Below are positions 1 to 7,581 of a stretch of 64,000 nucleotides of DNA, one piece after another. The translations under genes were made by a program, and so were the position numbers. This stretch comes from Cyanobacteria bacterium SBLK (lineage in GTDB: Bacteria > Cyanobacteriota > Cyanobacteriia > Cyanobacteriales > Spirulinaceae): the NCBI GenBank assembly GCA_017746715.1, contig JAGHZQ010000096.1:1-64000 (forward strand), in the 5' to 3' direction. Below the pieces are notes generated by a model, which saw nothing but the letters and a program-made list of their open reading frames with translations, had not been told where the DNA came from and ran no database searches. The first letter of the stretch is position 1; each line of letters starts with the position of its first letter.

Positions 1-2090
1 GTTCTAACCAACTAACAACCGTCCCCGAATCCATCACTAAACTCGTCAATCTGACTCAACTCGATCTCCGTTCTAACCAACTAACAACCGTCCCCGAATC
101 CATCACTAAACTCGTCAATCTGACTCTACTCTATCTAGATGATAATCCTCTTGAAGATCCACCTCTCGAAATTGCCAAAAAAGGGATTATCGCCATTCGA
201 GAATTCTTTCAACACCAAGAAGAAGAACACGATCGCCTCTATGAAGCGAAACTTTTAATCGTCGGCGAAGCAGGAGCCGGAAAAACGACCCTCTCAGAAA
301 AAATTTGCGATTCTAACTATCAACTCAAAGAAGAAGATAGTACAAAAGGAATCGAAGTTAAAACATGGTCGTTTACAATGGCAAACGGGGAAGAATTTCG
401 CGTGAATATTTGGGACTTTGGCGGACAAGAAATCTATCACGCCACTCACCAATTTTTCCTCACCAAACGCTCTCTTTATCTCCTCGTCACCGATACCCGC
501 AAAGAAGATACCGACTTTTTCTATTGGCTTAATGTCGTCGAACTCCTCAGCGACAATAGCCCCATCTTTATCGTCCAAAATGAAAAACAAGATCGCCACC
601 GAGAAATAAACGCGAGAATCCTGCGCGGACAATTCAAGAATCTCAAAGAAATCCTCCCCACTAACCTCGCCAATAACCGAGGATTAGAGAACATTCTCCG
701 GGAAATCAAACACCAAATCGAGAACCTTCCTCATGTGGGTTCTCGTCTCCCGAAAACATGGACAACTATTCGCAGCATCCTCGAAAAAGATACGAGAGAC
801 TATATCAATATCGATGAATATTTCCGCATTTGCGATGAGAATAAAATTACAAAAGATAGCTCTAAACTTTTACTGAGTAGCTATCTTCACGATCTCGGAG
901 TTTTCCTCCATTTCCAAAACGATCCCCTCCTCAAAAACAAAGTTATTCTCAAACCCGAATGGGGAACCACCGCCGTTTATAAAGTCCTCGATAACCCCCA
1001 AGCGATCCGCAACTTTGGCAAATTCACTCGCCAAGAATTAAAAGAAATCTGGAAAGAAGCGCAATATAACAATATGCGAGACGAACTCTTGCAACTCATG
1101 ATAAAATTTAAACTATGCTATCCACTTCCTCGGACTGAAGATACCTACATCGCCCCACAACTCCTCACCCTCAACCCTCCCGAATATGACTGGAATGACA
1201 ATAATAACCTCATCTTGCGCTATGAATACGAATTCATGCCCAAAGGGATATTAACGCAATTTATTGTTGCCCTGCATCGCAATATTCATCAAAAACCCAA
1301 TAAACAGCAATGCGTCTGGAGAACTGGCGTTATTTTAGATAAAGACAATACTCAAGCTGAAGTCATCGAAGATCGCGATCGCAGAACTATCAAAATCCGC
1401 ATTACAGGCAAATACAAACGCGATTTAATGACCATTATCATCCACGAACTCGAAGAAATCCATCATGCCTTCAATCGCTTAAAATACAAACTCTTAATTC
1501 CCTGCAATTGTACATTTTGCAAAGATAGTCAAGATCCAGAATTTTACCCCTTTGAGGTGCTGCGTCAATTTGAACGAGACGGCAAAGATATTCAATGCCG
1601 AAAAAGTTATAATACCGTTAACGTTAGAAGTTTGATTAACAATGCGATCAATCGCAGAGAAATATTTGAAGAAGAAAGAGAGCGAAAACGAAATTCTTCG
1701 ACTAATATAGATATAAACATCAATACAGGAGATAATAGCATGAGCAGCGATCGCATTATTAAAATGGGCAGTGGTGACTATCACGAACGCGAAATTGATA
1801 ACAAAGGGGTGTATATCGAAGGCGATTATAATAGTCAACAAGATTTAACCGCAGCCGCAAGCGAAATTCAACAACTCCTCACCCAACTTTCTCAAAATGC
1901 CCCAACCACTAACACCGTCGAACAGATGCAAATTGCAACCCAAGCGATTCAACAAATTGAAAGCGATCCCTCTCTCAAAGAAAAAGCGATCGCGGCATTC
2001 AAAGGCGGATTTTTAGAAGGAATCAAAAATACTCTCATCGGTTCTGTTGTTGCAGGTGCGATCGAAGGATGGACAAATGCAGGAAACTAA
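1..2090 (+). CDS. Roco-family LRR GTPase, 3' part (5' end outside window)
   Basis: The reading frame is open from base 3, so the gene begins upstream. It opens with two 23-residue leucine-rich repeats (NQLTTVPESITKLVNL pattern) that are almost identical in DNA (3-71 and 72-140), then a third partial repeat. A Roc GTPase domain follows: P-loop GEAGAGKT at 264-287, switch DFGGQE near 414-431, and a degenerate base-recognition motif (QNEKQD instead of NKxD). The middle reads like a COR dimerisation region. The last ~150 residues are low in complexity, with an NxxGDYNSQQDLTAAASEI-type stretch and a Gly-rich end (FKGGFLEGIKNTLIG), a tail I associate with cyanobacterial NACHT/NB-ARC-type conflict proteins. 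Known family role: LRR-Roc-COR proteins are GTP-controlled switches; their function in cyanobacteria is mostly unknown. The signalling partner cannot be told from the sequence. Confidence 0.9.
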   Translation, partial: SNQLTTVPESITKLVNLTQLDLRSNQLTTVPESITKLVNLTLLYLDDNPLEDPPLEIAKKGIIAIREFFQHQEEEHDRLYEAKLLIVGEAGAGKTTLSEKICDSNYQLKEEDSTKGIEVKTWSFTMANGEEFRVNIWDFGGQEIYHATHQFFLTKRSLYLLVTDTRKEDTDFFYWLNVVELLSDNSPIFIVQNEKQDRHREINARILRGQFKNLKEILPTNLANNRGLENILREIKHQIENLPHVGSRLPKTWTTIRSILEKDTRDYINIDEYFRICDENKITKDSSKLLLSSYLHDLGVFLHFQNDPLLKNKVILKPEWGTTAVYKVLDNPQAIRNFGKFTRQELKEIWKEAQYNNMRDELLQLMIKFKLCYPLPRTEDTYIAPQLLTLNPPEYDWNDNNNLILRYEYEFMPKGILTQFIVALHRNIHQKPNKQQCVWRTGVILDKDNTQAEVIEDRDRRTIKIRITGKYKRDLMTIIIHELEEIHHAFNRLKYKLLIPCNCTFCKDSQDPEFYPFEVLRQFERDGKDIQCRKSYNTVNVRSLINNAINRREIFEEERERKRNSSTNIDININTGDNSMSSDRIIKMGSGDYHEREIDNKGVYIEGDYNSQQDLTAAASEIQQLLTQLSQNAPTTNTVEQMQIATQAIQQIESDPSLKEKAIAAFKGGFLEGIKNTLIGSVVAGAIEGWTNAGN

Positions 2091-2115
2091 GACAAAAAAT
2101 AAAAATTGCATAAAA

Positions 2116-2517
2116 ATGACCCTTACTTTCGATCGTAGAGAATACGGAAAACTTCTGGCTCAATATCAACCCAGATTAATTAAAACTGAAACAGAAAATG
2201 AGGAAGCGCTTGCGATTGTAGAAGAACTGATGCACCGAAAAATACGATCGCCAGAAGAAAACGCGCTTTACGATCTGCTGGTTGTTTTAATTGAAAAGTT
2301 TGAAGAAAATTTTTACCATCCAGGAGAAGCGTCAAACCCTCATTCCATGTTATCATTTTTGATGGAACAACAAGCGATCGCATTGCCAGATTTAGCGGAC
2401 GTTTTGGGATCGGAAGATATCGTTCAAGAAATCTTAGACAAAAGAAAAGCGATCGATGCCGAACAAGCAAAAAAATTAGCCGTCTTTTTTCAAGTCGATG
2501 CAAGTGTATTTTTGTAA
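2116..2517 (+). CDS. higA: HigA-type antitoxin (HTH), apparently without its toxin
   Basis: A protein of 133 aa from the ATG at 2116, chosen because homologues start with a MTLTFD-like sequence; the frame also runs upstream into the Roco gene. The N-terminal half is a charged helical arm (YGKLLAQYQPRLIKTE; NEEALAIVEELMHR). The C-terminal half reads as a helix-turn-helix (MLSFLMEQQAIALPDLADVL ... KRKAIDAEQAKKLAVFF), the layout of COG5499 HigA antitoxins. These normally bind a HigB mRNA interferase encoded just upstream and repress their own operon. Here the upstream neighbour is the Roco GTPase and downstream is convergent xisI, so no HigB is visible. It may be a solitary regulator or an antitoxin with its toxin elsewhere. 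Confidence 0.8.
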   Translation: MTLTFDRREYGKLLAQYQPRLIKTETENEEALAIVEELMHRKIRSPEENALYDLLVVLIEKFEENFYHPGEASNPHSMLSFLMEQQAIALPDLADVLGSEDIVQEILDKRKAIDAEQAKKLAVFFQVDASVFL

Positions 2518-2542
2518 TGCGATCGCGCCTGACAACCCATAA

Positions 2543-2878
2543 TCAAGCAACCCCAAAATCGGTATATTGACGCACATTTGGCGGATGAAAACCGAGAATG
2601 ATATCCTCTGGAGGAACGCCTAATTCCACCAATTCCTCAGCAACAGAAATATTCGTGCCATCGTGCTGAATCCAAATTTTGCCCTCAATAATATCGAGAT
2701 GAATCACAGAACCATGTACCCGCCTTTGTCCATCCCAACCGACGTGCATGAGTTCGTAGCGATCGCGTTCCAAATCTAGAATTGCCTCCGGTTCGATATC
2801 TCCATTCGAGGGCTTATACTGAGCATATTTCAGAATAATATTGCGACTGAGTTCGCGATAACGTTCTAAGGTATCCAT
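2543..2878 (-). CDS. xisI: XisI-family protein
   Basis: A protein of 111 aa matching the XisI family: N-terminal MDTLERYRELSRNIILKYA, a central strand-rich GWDGQRRVHGSVIHLDI, and a conserved end VPPEDIILGFHPPNVRQYT. XisI was described as an accessory factor for excision of the Nostoc fdxN element, but most cyanobacterial copies occur without that element. The start overlaps the end of xisH by 13 bp, so the two are co-translated. No nif gene or element recombinase is seen here, so an excision role is not supported by context. Confidence 0.9.
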   Translation of the reverse strand: MDTLERYRELSRNIILKYAQYKPSNGDIEPEAILDLERDRYELMHVGWDGQRRVHGSVIHLDIIEGKIWIQHDGTNISVAEELVELGVPPEDIILGFHPPNVRQYTDFGVA

Positions 2879-3285
2879 TCGATACTCTCTCCTTTTGCTT
2901 CATCGAAAACAATCAATTGAATTTGCCAACGCTTGAGGACAAGTTGACCCAACTTTTCCGTTAAAATTGTTTCATAAGTTCGCTTGGGAACCGCCAGGTA
3001 AAGTTCCCTGTTTGGTTCAATTTCCGAGAGAATGCTTTGATAAATTCCATATTGTCCCATCGCTTCCCCTAAATCCGTCACCGGAGAAGGTTTCAAGAAA
3101 CTTTTAATTTCAACTGCAATTTTACGATCGCCTTTTTCCGCAGCAATCGCCTGTTTTTCTGCACCGAGATCGACAAATAAATCTCGCCCGCCATAAGATA
3201 AAAAGAGCGGATCGTCCGTAATCGTCCAACCTTCTTCAATCAAAAGCCGGACGACAAGATCGTGGTAAATATCCTTAGCAGGCAT
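2866..3285 (-). CDS. xisH: XisH-family endonuclease-like protein
   Basis: A protein of 139 aa from the ATG at 3285 (MPAKDIYHDLVVRLLIEEGW), the usual XisH start and length. The frame could extend to 3354 but that would run through the ftsH terminator. It has a PD-(D/E)xK-like core: RDLFVDLGAE followed by KIAVEIKSF (D...ExK). Then follow GQYGIYQSIL and a strand-rich C-terminus. XisH is always found with XisI, here immediately downstream with a 13-bp overlap. The nuclease fold suggests a DNA-processing activity, but its cellular role is unproven. Confidence 0.9.
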   Translation of the reverse strand: MPAKDIYHDLVVRLLIEEGWTITDDPLFLSYGGRDLFVDLGAEKQAIAAEKGDRKIAVEIKSFLKPSPVTDLGEAMGQYGIYQSILSEIEPNRELYLAVPKRTYETILTEKLGQLVLKRWQIQLIVFDEAKGESIEWIP

Positions 3286-3317
3286 GGAATCCAAAACAAT
3301 TCTTTCCTTGATTGTAC

Positions 3318-3351
3318 AAAAAAAAACGTTCCCGCGTAGAACGCAGGAACG
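3318..3351 (-). terminator. Rho-independent terminator of ftsH
   Basis: Read on the minus strand, an inverted repeat (CGTTCC...GGAACG with an inner GCGT/ACGC extension and a 3-nt loop) is followed by a run of nine T. It lies 20 bp past the ftsH stop and 33 bp before the xisH start, separating the two minus-strand units. Confidence 0.85.
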
Positions 3352-3370
3352 CACTCAATATGAGATAATC

Positions 3371-5239
3371 TTAAACAGCAGCCAATTCAACCCCTTGCGC
3401 TCGCCCTAATAACTCCTGTAACTTCTCCCCTTCAATTACCTCATCGGCGAGAATTTCTCGGGCGATCGCTTCCAATAAATCGCGATTCTTTTCCAGAATG
3501 GCGATCGCCTGTTGATGGCCATTTTCAACAATTTCTTTCACCTCTGCATCGATCGCCTTAGCAGTAGAATCACTAACATTGCGACGAGGATTCATCGCAC
3601 CTTCCCCAAGAAAGCTATTTTGCTGTCCCTTCTCGTAAGCGAGAGGTCCGAGAATCTGACTCATGCCATAAGTCGTCACCATGCGTTCCGCGAGGTCTGT
3701 CGCCCGTTGTAGGTCATTTGCCGCCCCCGTGGTAATACTCCCGAACACAACCTCCTCAGCCGCCCGACCTCCTAAAAGCGTGGCAATTTGGTCTCGCAAT
3801 TCCGATTCGGACATTAAAAAGCGATCTTCCGTGGGCATTTGTAAAGTGTAACCCAAAGCCGCCATGCCCCGAGGCACGATAGAAATCTTGGCAACCTTAC
3901 CCCCTCCCGGCATCAACGCCCCCACCAAAGCGTGACCCACCTCGTGATAAGCAACAATTTTCTTTTCCTTCTCGTTGAGGACGCGACTTTTCTTCTCCAG
4001 TCCCGCCACCACTCGTTCGATCGCCTCGTTAAAGTCCCCTTGAATCACCTTCTCGCGCTGATTTCGCGCCGCCAATAGTGCCGCCTCATTGACCAAATTC
4101 GCCAAATCCGCCCCGGCAAAACCGGGAGTGCGAGTCGCGATCGCCTTGAGATCCACCTCAGAATCGATTTTCACCTTCGCCGCATAGATTTCCAAAATCT
4201 TCAAGCGTCCGGGGAGATCCGGGCGATCGACCAAAACTTGGCGATCGAAGCGTCCGGGGCGTAGAAGGGCAGGATCGAGGGTTTCCGGGCGATTGGTCGC
4301 GGCAAGGACGATCGCCGTCGCATCCCCCGCAGCAAACCCATCCATCTCCGTTAACAACTGGTTGAGAGTCTGTTCTCGTTCGTCATTCCCCCCCATAAAA
4401 TTACCGCTCGCACGAGATTTACCGATCGCGTCCAACTCATCGATAAAAATGATACAAGGCGCTTTTTTCTTTGCCTGTTCGAACAAGTCTCGCACTCGGG
4501 CAGCCCCCGCACCGACAAACAATTCCACAAATTCCGATCCAGAGATGCTAAAGAAAGATACACCCGCTTCTCCCGCCACGGCCTTCGCCATCAGAGTTTT
4601 CCCCGTCCCCGGAGGACCCACCAATAAAACCCCTTTGGGAATGCGCGCCCCAATGCGAGTATAGCGATCGCTATTTTTCAAAAACTCGACAATTTCCGTG
4701 AGTTCGGTTTTTGCCTCTTCAACCCCCGCCACATCGTCAAACGTCACTTTTGTCTCGTCATCCTCAACATAAACCTTCGCCTTACTTTTGCTAATGGAAA
4801 GCGCCCCTTGAGGTCCCCCTGCCCCCCGCCGTGCAAAAAATTGAAACACCCCAACAAAAATTAACGGCGGAATCACCCAACTCAAAAGCGTCCCCAACCA
4901 ATTATTGCCCTTGGGCGGAGCGGCGGCAAATTCCACCCCATTATTTTCCAAGCGTTGGGGCAATTGCAGGTCAAAAATGGGCGTTGTTTCTAAAATTTGT
5001 CCCGGTTGTTCCCCTTCCCCTTTTAATTGATAGCGAATTTGATCTTGGGCGACATAGGCGCGAGTCACGTTCCCATCGCTAACTTGGTCGATAAACATAC
5101 TGTAAGGCACTTGGGGAATGCGCGGTGCAAAAATTTGTGGAAAAAAGATATTGATTACTAAAAGTCCAATTCCGGTAATAAAAAGAATATTACCGACGAG
5201 ACGACCCCATGATGGTTTTGGATTGTTTTTTATACCCAT
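3371..5239 (-). CDS. ftsH: ATP-dependent zinc metalloprotease FtsH
   Basis: A protein of 622 aa. Order: short cytoplasmic N-terminus, membrane helix (~12-35), lumenal/periplasmic FtsH extracellular domain (YSMFIDQVSDGNV), second helix (~113-133, LLSWVIPPLIFVGVFQFFA), AAA+ domain with Walker A GPPGTGKT, Walker B CIIFIDELDAI and second region of homology (TNRPETLDPALLRPGRFDRQ), then the M41 protease domain with the zinc motif HEVGH and MPGGGKVAKISIVPRG. It forms hexamers in the membrane that degrade damaged membrane proteins. Cyanobacteria have about four FtsH types; the N-terminus and the DDETKVTFDDVAG linker fit the FtsH1/FtsH4 clade better than FtsH2/3, but I cannot settle this. A terminator follows. 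Confidence 0.97.
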   Translation of the reverse strand: MGIKNNPKPSWGRLVGNILFITGIGLLVINIFFPQIFAPRIPQVPYSMFIDQVSDGNVTRAYVAQDQIRYQLKGEGEQPGQILETTPIFDLQLPQRLENNGVEFAAAPPKGNNWLGTLLSWVIPPLIFVGVFQFFARRGAGGPQGALSISKSKAKVYVEDDETKVTFDDVAGVEEAKTELTEIVEFLKNSDRYTRIGARIPKGVLLVGPPGTGKTLMAKAVAGEAGVSFFSISGSEFVELFVGAGAARVRDLFEQAKKKAPCIIFIDELDAIGKSRASGNFMGGNDEREQTLNQLLTEMDGFAAGDATAIVLAATNRPETLDPALLRPGRFDRQVLVDRPDLPGRLKILEIYAAKVKIDSEVDLKAIATRTPGFAGADLANLVNEAALLAARNQREKVIQGDFNEAIERVVAGLEKKSRVLNEKEKKIVAYHEVGHALVGALMPGGGKVAKISIVPRGMAALGYTLQMPTEDRFLMSESELRDQIATLLGGRAAEEVVFGSITTGAANDLQRATDLAERMVTTYGMSQILGPLAYEKGQQNSFLGEGAMNPRRNVSDSTAKAIDAEVKEIVENGHQQAIAILEKNRDLLEAIAREILADEVIEGEKLQELLGRAQGVELAAV

Positions 5240-5501
5240 TTTTTGTTTAAATTCAGCAGTTAGCGGACGAATATTAATTTTTGTTAACTGCGTCCGTTTT
5301 TTTTATTTTCTCCTAGCGATCGCGATTTTGTCCGGTACGGTTAACCGTCGATCGAAAGATGACGATCGTTGAATCCCTTGAAATCTAAGATTAAATCCCT
5401 TGTATTTTCCCTCCAATAAACTAATCCCTCCAAAACCGCGATCTATAATAAATTATTTTGGTAGTTACTTTTACCTATTCCCCATTACCCATTCTTCCCT
5501 A

Positions 5502-6179
5502 GTGATTTCTATTATTATTCCGGTTTTGAATGAAGAAAAACACATTCAAACGACATTACAGGCAATCGAAAGAACCCCCGATATTGAAATTATTGTCGTG
5601 GATGGCGGCAGCACGGATCATACGGTAAAACTGGCGAAAGAATGCAACGTTATTGTCATCTCCATCTCTCAAAAAGGACGTGCCAGACAAATGAATGCCG
5701 GAGCCGCGATCGCTTCTGGGGAAATTCTACTGTTTTTGCACGCCGATACTCGCCTGCCCCGAGGTTATGCAAAGATGGTGCGAGATACTCTCACCTTGCC
5801 GCAAACCGTCGCCGGAGCATTTGCCTTAAAAATTGACGGTGCGATGCGATCGTTGCGTTGGGTCGAAAAGATGGTGCAATGGCGATCGCGTTTTTGTTCC
5901 CTTCCCTATGGCGATCAAGCGCTATTTTGTAAAACCAGTACCTTTTTTGAGTTAGGCAAATTTCCCGATCTCCTTTTTATGGAAGACTTTGAATTCGTTC
6001 GCACCTTGAGAAAAGCAGGACGTATCCGCATCGTTCCCCATGCCGTCCTCACTTCTGGTCGTCGCTGGCAAAAGTTAGGAGTCGTCAAAACCACTGCTAT
6101 CAATCAAATCATTATTATCGGTTATTTCTTTGGGGTTTCTCCCCATCGTTTGGCACGTTGGTATCGCACCTTTCAATAA
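5502..6179 (+). CDS. Family 2 glycosyltransferase, TIGR04283-like
   Basis: A protein of 225 aa from a GTG at 5502, placed so that the protein begins with the first Rossmann strand (VISIIIPVLNEEKHI). The frame is open 100 bp upstream but that extension looks unlike a protein of this family. GT-A motifs: IIVVDGGSTDHT, ASGEILLFLHADTRLP (the DxD-type metal site), GDQALF, and LMEDFEFVR. The C-terminus is short and hydrophobic (INQIIIIGYFFGVSP). TIGR04283 proteins are small soluble GT2 enzymes often encoded with arsenosugar or lipid-sugar genes; no partner is seen here. It is convergent with the MFS exporter of the NRPS operon, 22 bp away, and is probably unrelated to it. Confidence 0.85.
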   Translation: MISIIIPVLNEEKHIQTTLQAIERTPDIEIIVVDGGSTDHTVKLAKECNVIVISISQKGRARQMNAGAAIASGEILLFLHADTRLPRGYAKMVRDTLTLPQTVAGAFALKIDGAMRSLRWVEKMVQWRSRFCSLPYGDQALFCKTSTFFELGKFPDLLFMEDFEFVRTLRKAGRIRIVPHAVLTSGRRWQKLGVVKTTAINQIIIIGYFFGVSPHRLARWYRTFQ

Positions 6180-6201
6180 TAGTGAAATGAGCGATCGCCA
6201 G

Positions 6202-7575
6202 TTAATTCTCTTCGGAAATCGCATCGGGTAATTCCGCCTCCAAATTTCTCAAATGCGGTACGCAACAAGCAATCCCCGTTGCCAAAATCGTGAGAGATCC
6301 CATACAAATAAAAAGCAAACCGATACCGCGACCCGGTCCCGTACCGATCGCCCAGCCAATACTCCTTGCAACCCAAGTATCGCGACTCATTAAAGGTTCA
6401 AAAACGCGATCGGCGAGAGGACCCGCAGCCAAATAAGATAATGGAAGAGTTGCCATGGCTGCGGACTTGCGAAACGCAAAAACACGCCCTTGAACTTCCG
6501 GTGCAACCTTGCGTTGATAAATCGCCTGAATCGTTCCGTTAACAATGGGAATCATCAAAAGCAAAGAAAAATTAGCAATAGCCAAGAGGATAGCCGTCGG
6601 ACGCAAACCCGCAGCGAACACGGAAAGACCGATAACCGACATACTGAGAAAAATAATCGTCATTTGATTGCCCAAACCTCCCCAAAACGACATCGCCAAA
6701 CCCCCTACAATCATGCCGGCATTGCCACAAGAAACAATAATGCCCAAGGTTGCGATCGAAGCAAAAGAAAGAATTAAAGGGGTATCGAGAATTTGGGTTG
6801 CTCCAATCAAAAAGTTACAAAGCGAGACCAACAGAACCAAACTCAACAGCCCAGGGCGTTCTAAAAAATAATGCCAACCAAACGTCAATCGTTGCAGAAA
6901 CGATTCTTCTCGGGAGGGAGAATGGGTTTCGGTAGCAATCTCGGGAAATCTGACGATCGCTAGAATCAACAACGCAAAGATTAAGGAGATTAAATCGATC
7001 GCCACGATCCCTTGAAACTGAATGATTCCCAAGAGTGCTGCGGCCAGACTGGGGGCGGTTAAGCCCGATAGTGCTTGTCCCGTTTGCGCCATACCACTGG
7101 CCCGGGCCAGCTTATCCTTGGGAACGAGGAGAGTTGTTGCCGTAGAATAGGCTAATCCTTGAAACGTGCCGCAACTGGACGTAAAAACATTGAGGAGACA
7201 AATATGCCAAATTGCTAAATGATGGGTAATATACAGCCAAGCCAAAATAAACGTACATAAACCCGCACAACAATCGCTAATCATCATGGTCCAACGACGA
7301 CTCCAGCGATCGACATAAACGCCGGCAATGGGACTGATGAGGATGGGGGGAAGAACCGCCGCAAGGATAGGAAAAGAAAATTGAGTGACCGAGTTCGTTT
7401 GCTGATAAACCCAAATACTCAAGGCAAAACTCGTGAGACTGGAGCCGAGGAGAGAAACGACCTGGCCGAACCAAATCGCCGTAAACATTCCCATTCCTTG
7501 GGGTTGAGCATGTTTCTCCTGGATCTCTCGATTGTCGCGATCGCTTGTTGCCGATGGGGTAGGGGGTGTTTGCAT
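6202..7575 (-). CDS. MFS exporter (EntS-like), last gene of the NRPS-PKS operon
   Basis: A protein of 457 aa with about twelve hydrophobic segments. It has an MFS signature between helices 2 and 3 (IAGVYVDRWSRRWTM) and a second, weaker copy in the C-terminal half. The ~30-residue hydrophilic N-terminus precedes GMFTAIWFGQVVSLLGSSL, the typical start of the MFS_3/EntS exporter group, which pumps siderophores, macrolides and peptides out of cells. The ATG is 6 bp after the stop of the thioesterase-bearing NRPS, so the gene is in the same operon and most likely exports its product or confers self-protection. The substrate is inferred from position only. Confidence 0.88.
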   Translation of the reverse strand: MQTPPTPSATSDRDNREIQEKHAQPQGMGMFTAIWFGQVVSLLGSSLTSFALSIWVYQQTNSVTQFSFPILAAVLPPILISPIAGVYVDRWSRRWTMMISDCCAGLCTFILAWLYITHHLAIWHICLLNVFTSSCGTFQGLAYSTATTLLVPKDKLARASGMAQTGQALSGLTAPSLAAALLGIIQFQGIVAIDLISLIFALLILAIVRFPEIATETHSPSREESFLQRLTFGWHYFLERPGLLSLVLLVSLCNFLIGATQILDTPLILSFASIATLGIIVSCGNAGMIVGGLAMSFWGGLGNQMTIIFLSMSVIGLSVFAAGLRPTAILLAIANFSLLLMIPIVNGTIQAIYQRKVAPEVQGRVFAFRKSAAMATLPLSYLAAGPLADRVFEPLMSRDTWVARSIGWAIGTGPGRGIGLLFICMGSLTILATGIACCVPHLRNLEAELPDAISEEN

Positions 7576-7581
7576 ATGATT

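Noticed and set aside
1..140. 69-bp direct repeat as a mobile element
   Set aside because: It is in frame and encodes leucine-rich repeats.
2543..3285. An fdxN-type excision element marked by xisH/xisI
   Set aside because: No recombinase, nif gene or border repeats are in the window.
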